Made by a program: the position numbers and the translations under genes. The notes under the pieces were generated by a model. It saw only the letters and a program-made list of their open reading frames with translations, was not told the DNA's origin and ran no database searches. From Apostichopus japonicus (lineage: Eukaryota > Echinodermata > Holothuroidea > Aspidochirotida > Stichopodidae), in the NCBI RefSeq assembly GCF_037975245.1, contig NC_092577.1:20396898-20460897 (forward strand): a stretch of DNA of 64,000 nt, in the 5' to 3' direction. Below, piece after piece: positions 1 to 11,835 of the stretch; position 1 is the stretch's first letter; each line of letters begins with the position of its first letter.

Positions 1-16
1 GTCTTGTAATTTCCAG

Positions 17-3000
17 AACATTGCTAAAACACTGGCAGTTAAATACCAAATGGCCCAGTGTTATGCATTTCTCTTGGAACAACCTCTTGAAAATCAAGAC
101 AGAATTAAATCAGGAGCAAGTATCCACCCTGTCAAGAGTAGGATCAATTTTAGACATGATGGCAGCTGAAATAGTTGCTGCAAAACTGAACATTGGTTTA
201 GAAGAAGAGATAACTTTTGTAGGAGCAGCCAAGATTCATGGTTATGAATTTAGAGAAGGAACTGCAGTTATCACCTCATGGAATGACGATGGACCAGAAT
301 TTGGAAGTGTGCAATGTGTCCTTCTAAAAAATTCTGATATTTATATTGTACTGAACTTATTCAAGACGATAGGCTTCCAGAGACATTTACAGGCATATGC
401 TGTGGAAACCACATCAGATTTAATTGAAACTGTTTGTCCTAGACAGTTGTTTGACCACCGTCCTGTGACTTGCTTGAAGAATCATAATGGGAATGACAGA
501 TCTCATTACATTTCTACTCGCATCACTTTTCTATAGACACAGCATCAGTTGTACCACTGCAGGTGAATTAGTTATTTAGTCATAACCTACATGATTATAA
601 ATTAATTTTCTCCCAGTTTCAGAGTAAAGTGGTCTTCCAATTTCCTCTATATCAAGATGAGATACCAGATGTATCATCTCTCTCAGATGCAGATGATCTT
701 TCTACTACTGGCGATTCAAGTACTAGTGTTGATACCTTGATTATTGAATCAGATGCAGACACATCACTTGAGGGTTCATCTTACTCACCCTTCCATTCAC
801 CATATCCCTTGAAACGACAGAAAAGAATCCATTTTGTAAGTAAAGGATATTCTATTGTTTTTAGTGAAAAGTACCGTAGTTATTAACATCTTATAGTGGT
901 TGAGGCTACTTCTTTTTTTTATGAAAGCAAGGTATGGTGCATGCTTTGAATGAGAAAAGAGGTTTTGTTGTGAATACCAGAGATTACCCCTAAACTTTCC
1001 ATTATGAAAGAACTACTGTACAGTAGCTCTGGAAGTGATGAATCTCCCTGCGAGGACTCAAAGTGATCATTATCAGAAAACGATACAGAAATAAGTTTAT
1101 AATAAAATAATAACAAATTAAAGTTTATTGAATGGCAGAGGTAATTGCATATAGGTTGGTGATTTTTGGTACCATACTGCACCTTCACCATTCAGTCTAT
1201 AGGTGTCAGTAGTGTTAACATTCTATGCATCCAAATAAATTAAGTTTTCTTATTTACATACTGGCCCATTCACACTCTTCTCATATTTTATTTTTAGGAT
1301 GTTGAAGCTATTTTAGGCCAGTCTTCCAGAGGAAGGAAAGTCATGGGAAGCATCTCTTGCAAGAAATTATGTTCAAAACAGGATCGACACATTCTTGTGG
1401 AAATTTGTTCTAGTCACATGGTTGATCATTATGGAGATAAGTGAGTATATTCACTATGATATATTATGGGAATAGCAGACCCTTCTAATATAAACACAGA
1501 GAAGTGGTTGTACCCTATTTTGAAATGCCCTGGAGACCAAGAGATATTTTTAATAGAATATATAATGAAAAATATTCAATATGGTTATGTTTCTGAATGA
1601 ATTGTTTCAATTCTCAATAGATAGAATACATTTGCTGTATTGTTGTCAACATTTTACCTATTTCCTTTTTAATCTACAGGCCAAGCTCCTTCATTAAGGC
1701 AGCGTTAGCAGCAGCAGTTGTTGATTTGTTTCCCTTTCTGAAGGATCCAGAATCTCCCTTGGGTTATGTAAGCATGTTTATGTTCTAATATCCCTCGGCT
1801 TAATTGTCATTAGCCATAGTATACACCACTTTCGTTGTTGTGTTGAGGTGACTAGTTTCCTTTTCCTAGCTGCCCTTTCAAAATGTCTCTAAAATGTTGA
1901 ACACAAAACACTGCCCACAATATCATTACTTTTTGTCATCTGTAGTCAAGTAATGTAATCTTCTGTGGGTTTTACCAAGTAATTTGTTCATCTCATAGAG
2001 GACTGTGATACTGAAATCTATTTTCAATACTACCATGATTATGTAGGCATCATTTAACTGAATTATTTCTAAATGAAGTCAGCACTGGGGTGACAAGGCC
2101 TTTTAATATGTTAAAAATACCAAAATGGATGTTCAAGTGTCACATTGGGAACTCCAAAAACTGTAACATAGGCACTGGTTTTCAATGGGCTTCATCTCTA
2201 AATCTAACCAAGGTATTAATGAAGTTTGTTGTTCAGTAGGTACCCTCCTTATTCCATAAAATATCAGAATTCTGTAACTTATTGATTATATGTGCAATTA
2301 GGGTCAAACCCATTACTTTTAGGCTTATCACTTAAAAGCAAGTGTCATAGTGTCCCCTGGGACAATACTGTTTTATCAGTAAGCATACGATATTCTGTGA
2401 GGACGGTATGGAGTGCCACAGTGTCGTTAGTCATAGCGTCCGTATTGTTACCGTGCCATTGTGGAACATGTACCAGACATGTTTGTGGTTTGCTGGCTAA
2501 AAGCCTATGTTCCAACCAGCTAGGAAGTTTTAACTGTTGGTGTACAACAGCTTTACATGTAGATCAATAAGTCACATAATTTTCTGAGTTGACTTGAATT
2601 TTGCTACCATACTTCAGTTTGATAAAAGAGTATGCTGATTTCATGTGCAGGAAGCATGGTATTGCAAAGGTGCTGCAGGACGACCGGCGACAGGGTATCT
2701 AGAAGAGCACCTACGCTATGTACGTAAAAAGAAGATTGCCATGGTGAAAGATTCCCCCGGTGCATCAAGTCCACCTACTCCTTTGACTAAAGTGTCCACT
2801 CCACCAAAATTGAGAGGTGTGTAATAGGTTTTTACCGTGTAATAGGTTTTTACCAACTATTTTCAGGATTTGACTTATCTCTCATGCCATGACAATGATC
2901 AAAGACTGGCTTAGGACACGTTATACCTGCCACAACCATTGGTAACTTCAAAATTTGATGTTAAGGAATCTCTGTTTAGTAGGAAATATATGTTTTTACT

Positions 3001-6000
3001 GTCCTTGCCAGAAGCTGATCTGGAGAACAAAGAGGAATTGGTGATGATGACTGAGTGGCTGAAATGTAACATGGAACCAAGAGAGAAAGTATTGGACTTC
3101 ATGAGGCAAACTGCAGTTTACAGACAACAACAGATCAAAGACCACTCAACTAACATTTCAGATATTCTGAAAGAGTATCCCAGGTTGTTAGACCGTGGAA
3201 TGGTAACTATCAAATTTGAATTTTTGCTGCTTAATTAAAGAGAAATACGTGGGTGATTTTGCATCAAAAATAGTAAAGAAGCGAGCTCTGAATACACATA
3301 TTACGAAGATACTGTTAAGACCATATCCTTTATCTCTTGTGGAAAAATTACTAGCGAGGTTTTGATTTAGCAGAAACACTGAAATTAATTAAGTCACTAA
3401 CCTCACTGATGAGTTAATACTATATTTCACTTTGAAGGCTATTTGGCCAACTTAAAAACAGTACTTTGATTGACTACATATCTAGTTTGATTGGAAAGAA
3501 CTAGTTTCACTGCTATTTTTAAATGATGGCATTATATTTTAAATCTCTTTTAATTTATGCCTGGAAGTTTATGACAGTAATCAGCCACACAGTGAAGAAA
3601 AGTGACTGACTTTTAATTTAACCTTAGGCATCTGGCAGATCAGGATGCATTATAAAGACCAGATTGGGAATAAATGTTATTTTTGGATGAAAATGTTGCT
3701 TTATTCAGGGATATAGCTAGGATTTTAAGAAAGGTTGCTGATGCTTAGTGTAGAAAAAAGGTACAGATTCATGCAGTATAATAAGGTTTACAATTTGTAC
3801 AAAGTTTTTTTTTTTTAATATGTTGTCTTTGCCATTCAGTGCCATGGTTTTATGTGCAATGTTTGCTCTGCATTTCTTGCAATTGTGTACCAATCTAACA
3901 ACTTGTCTATCATCATGTTACAGGGAGACAAGATAAATTATTCCCATGAATATGCTTTTGTTCAGTGATGATATCACAAATGTTAAATATTGAATTTTTA
4001 CAACTCAAAGTCCCCCCCCCCACCACATTAAAAAAATATTTTGAAAAAAACATTTTTGAGCTGTATTCTGAGGCATTTTCAAAGCATCTGTCAATAAATG
4101 TTAAATACTTACTTTTCTTTCCCAGATGTTTACTAAATGTTATTAAACTAGCAAAAGGTATCAAGCAGTTGGATTTTCCAAATCCAGCTTCAACAGTACA
4201 TAGTGTTTGTATAGATGCATGGAACCAGACTTTAACAAATTCAGTGAGAGTGATTTTTTAATGGATCCTAGCTGAGGATCAAAAATAGAACATGCTTACA
4301 CACATTAAAGTATTCTATTACCCTTTGCTCTGTCAGATAGAACAAGATTTTTCAGTGCTTTGGCCTGAGCATGAGGATCACCTGTATGAGAAATGGGACT
4401 TGTACTACAATGGGATTATAGAATATGGCAAACAGGTTGAAAATTGGCAAGGCATTCTTGGATTGGAGTACGTTAACCTAGAGAGTTTGTCTATTGGTAA
4501 GTGTGCTTCTTATTTCAGTGCGCATAATTGAGCTAATTTCATTTTTGTATGTTAATCATTCCTTGCAACCTTTCACCACCATCACACTAGGAACTTCTGA
4601 AAGATCAGGTTTGACCAATTATCTGTAATATATCTGATCTTGTTCTCAAAATAGCCTTAGTTTACTTTTTGTAAAGACAACAACACTTCCTTTCTTTTTT
4701 TGTAAAAATAATAAACTGAAATTGAACTAAAAGCATCAATGGGATCTGGTTCAGACAGAAATCAAGTTGGGTTGGTGCAGGTATATTCCCTTGCTTAGAC
4801 TCCATCTGACCCATCTTTGGGATTTCATTTAAGCCAAAAGCTAGTGACTACTATAATAGAACAATAGAACACAAAATATGTCAAAGGTTCATCAGTGTTT
4901 TGAGATCTGAATATATAATAAAATATAAAGAGTAGATAACTTTGCAAACAGGTTGTGATAGCAGCACAACATTATGAATGTGGGCTTTTAAAGGAGACAT
5001 ATATGATTGAAAATAAACATACACAAAATACCAAACAGATGCTAACTTATCTCATTACATTCTCATGATATGCCATTTTCTCATTGCATTCTCATGATAT
5101 GCCATTTTCTGATACAAATGACTTGAAGGACTTCTAGTGTTAGAGACAAATAAAGGCAAGAGAAAATACATATAATTTGTGCTGTACGGGCACTGTACGT
5201 GATAATGACAATTTATATGTTAAGTGGTCATTAATTGTGTTATATTTTTATGCACAAGGACTTTGGACCTATCTTTTGTTATGTTTTGTCACTTTCACAG
5301 ATAAGAAGAAAACATTTGCATTTTTTCTTCTTCCAGTCATCTTGAGAGGGAAAGGAAAGGGAAAGAAAGGATTGTGTTCAGTAACAGAGGCAATCACCTC
5401 CTTCGTGGACATTCAACCAGTAGGTGTTTAAGCATTCATTTGTCCACTTGTTGAAGTTCATTGACAACATGCTTATGACATATGTGTTTTGTAGTTTGTG
5501 ATGGATTGTTTGTTAAAGTGGAATATCAACAATTATGCTGGATTTGTGTCAATGTACATTGATGCTCCCAAGCACATGAACCATATTCCGTTTGGTTCAA
5601 AATGGATAATTAATATTCATGAGTGGGCAGGGCCTACATAATATTATTTAAATATTGATTTCACAACAACAATATGCTTGTCAAATTTTGCTCAATTTGG
5701 TAAATGACAGTAGTAGGAAATGGGTCACATGTGTAGCTGATTTTTAGGAATAAATTATGAGTTGGTGATAAAAAGTTAATGATAGTAAAAGTATCTTCTA
5801 AACATGATAACTAAACAGTAAATTTCAAATGTATCAAACGTTCATAGTACTTTTTTAAAACTAGCATGTCATTGTTAGCATAGATATGGGTGGTTATGAA
5901 GTTTGGCTGTGCCAAGTATAATTTCATATAAAGTTTTTTCTAAATACAAATCTGCTAGAATGGAGGGCTTTTTGCTGTCACAACTTCATATTGATTGACA

Positions 6001-6364
6001 AAGAGCAGCTTGTGATAATTTTCATTTTTTTCAATTTTTCTCACAGGAAGTGGCTGATATTCTACAAATTTCAAAGACTATTGATGCCACAAAAAAGCCG
6101 CAGCCATTTGTTGTATGCAAAGGAACTCTCTTGGCACCAACCCAAACATTCGTTATACTAGAACGGAGGCCAGTCCCTCAAGAATCACTACTGAAAGCTA
6201 TCGATTTCTCTTTCAAAGCAATGTACATTTTGGACATGGCTTACCAACCTTCATGCTGTCTTGTGTGGCAGTTCATTCAAAATGTGATTTATGAAATCAA
6301 AGAACCACATGTGCCAAGTTGCATAAGAGATCTTAGATCATTCCTGGCCTTTAAAAGTAATTAG
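17..6364 (+). CDS. SAMD3-like uncharacterised protein, 3' nine exons (partial)
   Basis: Exons read from splice signals: 17-562, 617-835, 1298-1440, 1680-1767, 2651-2816, 3012-3202, 4337-4496, 5337-5419 and 6047-6364 (stop TAG). Every junction is GT/AG and all intron phases agree, giving 455 residues from exon 2 onward. The product resembles the large SAMD3-like family of unknown function seen in fish and invertebrates. Supporting signatures are GYEFREGTAVITSW in exon 1, VVDLFPFLKDPESPLGYEAWY across exons 4-5, a YLEEHLRYVRKKK segment, LKEYPRLLDRG in exon 6, and DMAYQPSCCLVWQFIQNVIY near the C-terminus. Exon 2 is a Ser/Asp-rich linker. The N-terminus lies outside the window. Exon 1 needs two one-base shifts (about 110-170 and about 515) to stay in the family frame, and they cancel because the exon is 546 bases. 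The first intron is only 54 bp. Either the gene has begun to decay or exon 1 contains assembly indels. Molecular role unknown. Confidence 0.65.
5052..5109. repeat. 29-bp tandem direct repeat, two copies
   Basis: Two adjacent 29-bp units differing at one base (5052-5080 and 5081-5109) lie in the intron before exon 8 of the SAMD3-like gene. Probably a simple slippage duplication. Confidence 0.85.
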
Positions 6365-6399
6365 TGGCTTAAAAGAAAAGTATTGTAAGCAAGATATTC

Positions 6400-6727
6400 A
6401 TGGCTGATATTTTACAAAGTTCAAAGGATATTGATGCCACAAAAATACTGCAGCTACTTTTGTATGCAAGGAGCCCTCTTGGTACCAACCCAGATATTTG
6501 CTATTTTAGAACAGAGGTCAGTTTCTCACAAATCTCTTCTATTAAAGCTGTCTTTTTCTGTTTCTTGGCAAATGTGCATTTTGGACATGGCTTATCGACC
6601 TTCATGCATTTTTGTTTGGCAGTTCATTCAAAATGTGATTAATGAAATCAAAGAAGCACATATGCCAAGTTGTATTATAGCATTCTTGGCCCTGGAAAGT
6701 AAGAAGTGCCTTAAAAGGAAATTGTAA
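6400..6727 (+). pseudogene. Decayed tandem copy of the SAMD3-like terminal exon
   Basis: This stretch repeats the coding part of the last exon (6047-6364), beginning 36 bases after its stop. It opens with MADILQSSKDIDATK against MADILQISKTIDATK in the true exon. Near residue 25 it moves into another frame, where the match continues (PTQIFAILEQRSV, then DMAYRPSCIFVWQFIQNVI). No splice acceptor is obvious directly upstream. It is best read as a local segmental duplication that has acquired frame-breaking indels. Use as an alternative last exon is unlikely because of the frameshift. Confidence 0.75.
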
Positions 6728-7665
6728 GCAAGAAGCTCATATAATAATTGTAAGCAAGAAGTTTGTTTAATATTATTATTTTAAAATTCACACACCCGAT
6801 AGCATCATCTTGAAGGGACATTTAAAACTCATGATATGACATATTTTTACATACCATGCTGGTACAAATCAAAACTTTCCTTACTAATTTTTATTGGAAT
6901 CCCGATCTAATCAACTGATCTTTCATGAGTGAGTAAGGTTTAATGTAGGTTAATTTCACCTACACATGTATCTCTATATGTGGTGAAGATATATATACTA
7001 TACATCCAAATACTGGAAATAAGAACAATGCACTGGCTGCAATGTACTGCACACACATTAATATGTCTCTAAATGTAATCATGTACACCACATATGTATG
7101 TGAGACTCAATGTAATTCTAAATTAACTGTATGTATACTATAGGTAAACCTTGATTAATCAGATCATGATTGATGTTTAGATTCATAGATTGTTTATACA
7201 TCAATTGATCTATAGTTACACATGTGAGATATTGAGTGTTACAAGTTTTCTATGAATAAGGTTCTTCTTGAAGGGTAGAGGGTTTTTTACATTGTGTCAC
7301 CTTAAAGGTCTGATAGAGCACTGCAGCTAAGAAGTTGTTACATCCAAGCATATTTATGTGTTGTTTTGTTTTGTTTGTATTTTATTCACATGGTTCAGCT
7401 GGTTATTGTTTTCAATAAAAACAAGTTCTCAAAATGTCATCCATCTGGCTTCTGTAATGTACCTGTTTGTTAATTTTTCAATATTTTGCAAGGAATTGTT
7501 TACTCTTTGCATTGCCATATTCAACTGATTGTTGCAAACTAGGTCTGCATAAACAAAACTTGTGAGGAGTCTTTCAACTACATTAAGTAAAATCCACTGA
7601 GGATCTCATCCGTCACTGTCCAATTTATTGCATTCGCCAACATATATTGGGCAATGAAGGCTCAT
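6728..7665. other. Intergenic, no gene seen
   Basis: A+T-rich sequence after the SAMD3-like gene. AATAAA-like hexamers occur (for example near 7417), any of which could be the poly(A) signal, but none is decisive. Confidence 0.4.
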
Positions 7666-8005
7666 TTGACCCCCCCCCCCCCCACCCTTTTGTAATGGTA
7701 AAAGCCACTGCCCAATTTAAATGTAGTAATTGCCCAATACAATGATTTTTAATTCCCCAATTTAATGATCCCTACTTTTGTAAGTTCACCAATGATGGGC
7801 ATAATTTACACAATTAATTTAACCAACAACTGTTGGGTACAACTTATAGTTATTTTATTGGTTAAAAATGTTACCCAACGGCTGGTTAAAGCCGTTCACC
7901 AACAGGTGTTGGTTAAAATCTCACCAATAAGTCGAATTTGACATACGTGCCCAGTGTTGGTTAAGGTATTGGTTAATTTTTTAACCAACTGTTTTTAGAG
8001 TGCAC
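7666..8005. repeat. MITE-like remnant with TTGGTTAA/TTAACCAA palindromes
   Basis: After a run of about 14 C, the sequence is dense in short inverted motifs: AACCAACAACTGTTGGG, GGCTGGTTAAAGCC, CCAACAGGTGTTGGTT and a terminal AACCAACTGTTTTTAGAGTG. Many small hairpins and no coding frame suggest a non-autonomous foldback element. A matching outer terminus on the left was not found, so the boundaries are approximate. Confidence 0.35.
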
Positions 8006-8135
8006 ATACAAAGTGACATCCATACGTCATGACTATGAAAAAGAGAAGTGGGAGGCCATTGGAAGGATTCTACTGAAAGGCTGAGACGATTTGAGGTACC
8101 TTCCACTCATGCTTGCTCCATTATTTATGTAGCAC

Positions 8136-8378
8136 TGCAAATATGCAAAGAGCGAGTCAGATTTACTTGCACTAATTCAGTTTCTATCGGATTATGAAAG
8201 AGATATGTTTGAAAAGTCATTGGTAGAGTTCCCTGAAGACACTGAGGATCTTCTTGATGTCTTGCAAGAGTATCACTGCAAACGACTGCCAACTCATGCA
8301 AATTTTAATTATCTACTTGAAGAGATTGCCGAGAAGGAACTGATTCAGCGACCTATGTGGATAATGGATCTGGTTTAA
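8136..8378 (+). pseudogene. Orphan fragment of a G2E3/HECT-like protein
   Basis: An 81-codon open stretch ends in TAA at 8376-8378. It contains FLSDYERDMFEKSLVEF and LLEEIAEKELIQRPMWIMD. The second resembles the 'AHKELIQKP' segment that lies before the conserved end of the HECT fold in G2/M-phase-specific E3 ligase-like proteins, a family much expanded in fish and marine invertebrates. There is no start codon in context, no RING/PHD part and no catalytic Cys-containing HECT terminus. I read it as a retained exon or pseudogene piece rather than a working ligase. The family assignment rests on motif memory only. Confidence 0.4.
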
Positions 8379-8749
8379 GGGCCCATCTTACCTTGCTTTT
8401 GGAGATCAAACTATTGGTAACACTTGTTATTCATTTTCTTCTTTTGTTTTTATTATCAACTGGGATTTGTTACTTTAATGTATTCGTGTAAATTTCCTTT
8501 TAAGTGGATGCTTTTCTTTGCTGAACAAACTTGTTGTGAACTTGGGGGAGATGATTAAGAACCTTTATCTTCTCTGTTATTCCTGGAACAGTAGCCAAAG
8601 TACTTTTTATAATAGCTTCTGTTTTGTGTTTAATGCCTTACAAAGCTGACAATGAAAAGTAAGGTTAATAGAGTTAATGTTGTTTCGTCAATTTACACGG
8701 TCAGTGGATGTTCCTTCATTAAGGTACTGTGCCCAAGAACTTGGAAGGG
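8379..8749. other. Spacer, nothing recognised
   Basis: A+T-rich sequence between the HECT-like fragment and the hAT remnant. No open frame, repeat or RNA was recognised. Confidence 0.4.
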
Positions 8750-10270
8750 CTAGAGCTTGAATTTACTCAGCATGGCCTTCTTGTCATCAAACATATCGAT
8801 TAGTCCATCTATATCAAGTGACCATGCCTCCTCGCTCTCGATGGAAAGGATAGCCAGCGAACAGAAATGGTTTGAACGTATGTAAGTCTTGATTAGCTTC
8901 AACTTGGTGAATGATCTTTCTGCGGTCGCCACTGTGACTGGAAGTGTAATAAATAGGACCACAGCCGATAACAGCTTTAAGTAGGTACTAAGTTCACAGT
9001 CATTCAGAAGCTGCAGGACTTCAGAAACTTGTGACATGTCTCTCAAGTTATCACCATAGGCTAGCACCAATGGAACGACTCAATCTCATGAACATGGTCA
9101 GTTGTGTAGTCTGTAACATCCACACCGTCTGTGCATATGTCGCCTTTGTATTTATCTGCATACTCTCACAGTCTTACGGACCTCAATAATGTCAAGGGCC
9201 AGAAGATTCTTGGGAGAACAAAGTTGAAGGTATTGGAGACTAACTGCTGTTCTCTGAAGCGTTCTTCCAATTGGATGGTAGTGGTGTCAATCACTCGATA
9301 GAATGTTTCGGCTGTGAATCTCTCCTCCGGGTCCTGTGGTCTGGTGTCCGAAGCGAATTCGTCAAAGAAACAAGGAGCGCGTCCCACTCGCTTGTTGACA
9401 AAACTGACAGGGACACCAACTTTCAACGTGAACTAAACTGCTTCCATTTTGATGGTAATCCACTGGTTCCTCATTGCTTCAATTGTGCTCAGGGCACGTT
9501 CCAGTTCCTTGGCTGACTGCAAGTCCGGTGATGCAATTTGAATTGCGGTGAGTACCTTCTCCCATACCGCTTCTCGGCCTTTTGGCTAAGATCATGTGTA
9601 GTATCTGATCGCTTCTCGGCCTTTTGGCTAAGATCATGTGTAGTATCTGATCGCTTCTCGGCCTTTTGGCTAAGATCATGTGTAGTATCTGTTCCCTTTC
9701 GAGGGTAATGGTGATACACACCTGACGATGACCAAACAGTCACAGTCCCGATGCAAGGGGACTGGGGTTAGAAGTATCTTCTCCCATACCAAGAGCATAA
9801 CATAATTCGAACGACTTCATTTTCAGCAGAAGGCTTGCTGCCTGTTGCCGCTCTTTCGCACTATCGGCGGCTCTCTTCGTACTCAATTTCTTCAAGACAA
9901 ACAATAAGTCTGCGTACCGGTTCTTCACTGCCCTTACTGAGCTTATCCTTGATGACCATCTTGTAGTACAGTGTCTTTAGTGACAGTTTCTTTTTCGGCG
10001 CCGTTGATTCAGCCATAGTGTTAGGCCCCAGCTCGCTTGTGTGGTCGTTGAGCTCAGTAGACTGATGCGCATTGCTGTTCAGTTCTGCAGATCGATTGAT
10101 TCTTCTGTTGAAGAAGTTGTAAATCTCCCGAAGTAAACCAAAGAAGTTCACACTCTCTGTATTGCTTTCAACTGCATCGTTCACGACTAGGTTCAGGTTA
10201 TGGCTAGCACAATGCACGAACGGGGCTGGTGATGTTACCCCTACACTTTTGAGGTAGTCGGAAAGAAGGA
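8750..10270 (-). pseudogene. hAT transposase remnant (ZMYM1/ZNF862-like)
   Basis: Pieces of a hAT-superfamily transposase are in the expected order on the minus strand. At 9861-10217 is HCASHNLNLVVNDAVE, the 'HC-AH-LNL' block of ZMYM1-like hAT proteins. The frame continues through 9791-9928 (LLFVLKKLSTKR), resumes below 9551 after a SINE insertion, and passes through 9166-9426 (RFTAETFYRVIDT). At 8750-9070 lies the C-terminal dimerisation motif PVTVATAERSFTKLKLIKT. The N-terminal BED/TTF-type zinc finger and first catalytic region are missing above 10270. Stops and frame changes separate the pieces, so it is inactive. No hAT 8-bp target duplication or termini were found. A domesticated host gene is possible but unlikely given the breaks. 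Confidence 0.75.
9569..9772 (+). mobile_element. U2-snRNA-headed SINE with triplicated head, inside the hAT
   Basis: Three tandem 42-bp copies (starting 9569, 9611, 9653) match the 5' end of U2 snRNA, including GCTTCTCGGCCTTTTGGCTA and the branch-site-pairing GTAGTA. The third copy runs into a non-U2 body (TGGTGATACACACCTGACGA, then GATGCAAGGGGACTGGGG). The whole is flanked by an 18-bp direct repeat differing at one base (9551-9568 and 9773-9790). This is the target-site duplication expected for LINE-driven insertion, and both copies encode the same hAT residues. The 3' part is shorter than in the copy at 34964. The snRNA head plus shared body and flanking duplication argue for a SINE family rather than a U2 gene or simple U2 pseudogene. 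Confidence 0.8.
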
Positions 10271-10991
10271 TACGAGATTTGCAGTTGCATATGATTTATG
10301 ACGAACGTATTCACGCACAGAAAAATATGTCCATTGTGTCGTTAATAGTTTCTTTTCCAACGAAAACGTGCCGTTTCATAAAAAAGAAAAAAGAAGAGGG
10401 GTAAGAAGAGGAGTAAGTTCTGTACATCAGTGCAACGCCTTTGGTCGGGCCGAGCCCATAGGCGTTACGCCGCTGTCATGAGAGAGTATCTGGTGCCATC
10501 CAGCTATGATAATTTGGTTTTAACAGTTTATAAAATTGGTGACGTGATTGGAAATTACATGCAGGGTTGATATTTATAATGTGACATATCTGAATAGTGT
10601 AATTATGAAAATCGTTTGGTCGTAGAAACAGCTGTATACATTTACTTTTGTGTTTAAATAAGTTCAGTTGCAACTATAAGTTGAAGTTTTTCAAGTTATA
10701 CGTCAACAAGCAGAGTCGGCACCTTGTAATGATGGTGGTTTTCATCCAGATGGTACCATTATACAAGAGTATATGGTTACGTCAGCCACAAAACTGTGAG
10801 ATACTTCCATCCATGCAGCAAATCAGTTAACGCGTTTGTAGTTTGCTTTCGTGGAGTGCGGACGTGTTTTCGGCTGCCCTCCACTTTCGTTGACCACACA
10901 CTAGTGTAGTTTTGGCTTTGTTGCGTGGTTTTTGTTTTCGTAGGTGCGTGGCTTGCCACATCCATAGCTGAGTTTTTCGGGTGAGGCTAAG
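10271..10991. other. Spacer, nothing firmly recognised
   Basis: No supported gene. The end of this stretch (about 10830-10990) is G+T-rich and may be the 5' untranslated part of the Tx1-like remnant that follows, but it does not visibly match the better-preserved Tx1 copy. Confidence 0.3.
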
Positions 10992-11262
10992 GTCGTCCCC
11001 GGACGCGTATTTTTTTCCCAGGACGAACGTGGGCATTGGCCAATCAAATCCCTGGATTCCAAACATTTTTCAAAAAACATGTTCTGAATCTTTTTTCCTA
11101 GTTTTGACCCCAGATTATGAACGACAATCCTGCAATTTCATAGAAACTGTATCCTTAACCCACTTCCTAAACCCTAACTCTGATTTCAAACGAATTTGTA
11201 GATTCCTGAAAAACCTGAAACCCACGTTCGTCCTGGGGAAAAAAAAACGCTCCTCGGACAAG
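10992..11262. mobile_element. MITE with ~40-bp terminal inverted repeats
   Basis: The left end (10992-11033) and right end (11221-11262) are inverted copies sharing CCCAGGACGAACGTGGG and an adjacent T-tract followed outward by GCG. The 190-bp interior is non-coding. It sits just upstream of a Tx1 ORF1 remnant. A clean target duplication could not be assigned. Confidence 0.7.
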
Positions 11263-11294
11263 TTTTTTTTTCAGTTTAGCGTTCTGTTGGTTTA

Positions 11295-11835
11295 AATGTT
11301 TTTGATGTTCGGTTCACCTCGGAGGCTGCCCGCGTCTGAGGTGTCCATGTGTTGGAGGGAGTTGAGGGACTGAAGATCACACCGTATGACAGTTCGGTGT
11401 GGGTGACAGTCCTCCATCTCCCTCTGGACATGTCTGAACAGGTTGTTGTGCGGACACTGGGGCGTTTTGGGAAAGTGACCGGCTACGAGGAGCCGGAATT
11501 CCTTGAATGTAAAGGTGTCAAGACCGGGACTAGACGAGTTAGAATCGAAGTCCGATATCCCCTCTACCTTGTGGGCTAATGGGCCGTTTATGCCCAGACC
11601 GCTCATACACCGCGAGAGTGGCTACGGGCGTGGTCGTAGCGATCCCCGTCCCGGCCTCTGACACCGTACCACCTGATGCTCCTGGCATTGCCCCAGTGTC
11701 CGACACTAGCGCCCCGGTGGAGGCTTTGTTCCCCCTTTCGTGTCCGACCTCTTCCCTTATCGAACTTTCCGAGACTGCCAGCCTGCCCACTGAGACAGAG
11801 CAGGACAAAACGGTGGAGATAGTACTAGCGGAGTA
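11295..11835 (+). pseudogene. Tx1-like LINE ORF1 remnant
   Basis: The frame starting NVFDVRFTSEAARV matches NTYDVRFTSDVTRQ in the better copy at 26381. It continues as LEGVEGLKITPYDSS and LGRFGKVTGYEEPEF against LSGVEGLTVTPYER and LGRFGAVKAIK. A TGA follows AARV. The zinc-knuckle region present in the other copy is missing here. A Pro/Ser-rich stretch (11579-11835, ending TAG) resembles the ORF1 linker. It belongs to a different, more diverged Tx1 subfamily from the 26-39 kb element and is non-functional. Confidence 0.6.

Noticed and set aside
2292-2570. 92-codon frame in an intron of the SAMD3-like gene
   Set aside because: Lies wholly between exons 4 and 5, with no conserved motif or splice support.
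9569-9692. Functional U2 snRNA gene(s)
   Set aside because: Only the first ~45 nt of U2 is present; there is no Sm site or 3' stem-loops, and target duplications show retroposition.
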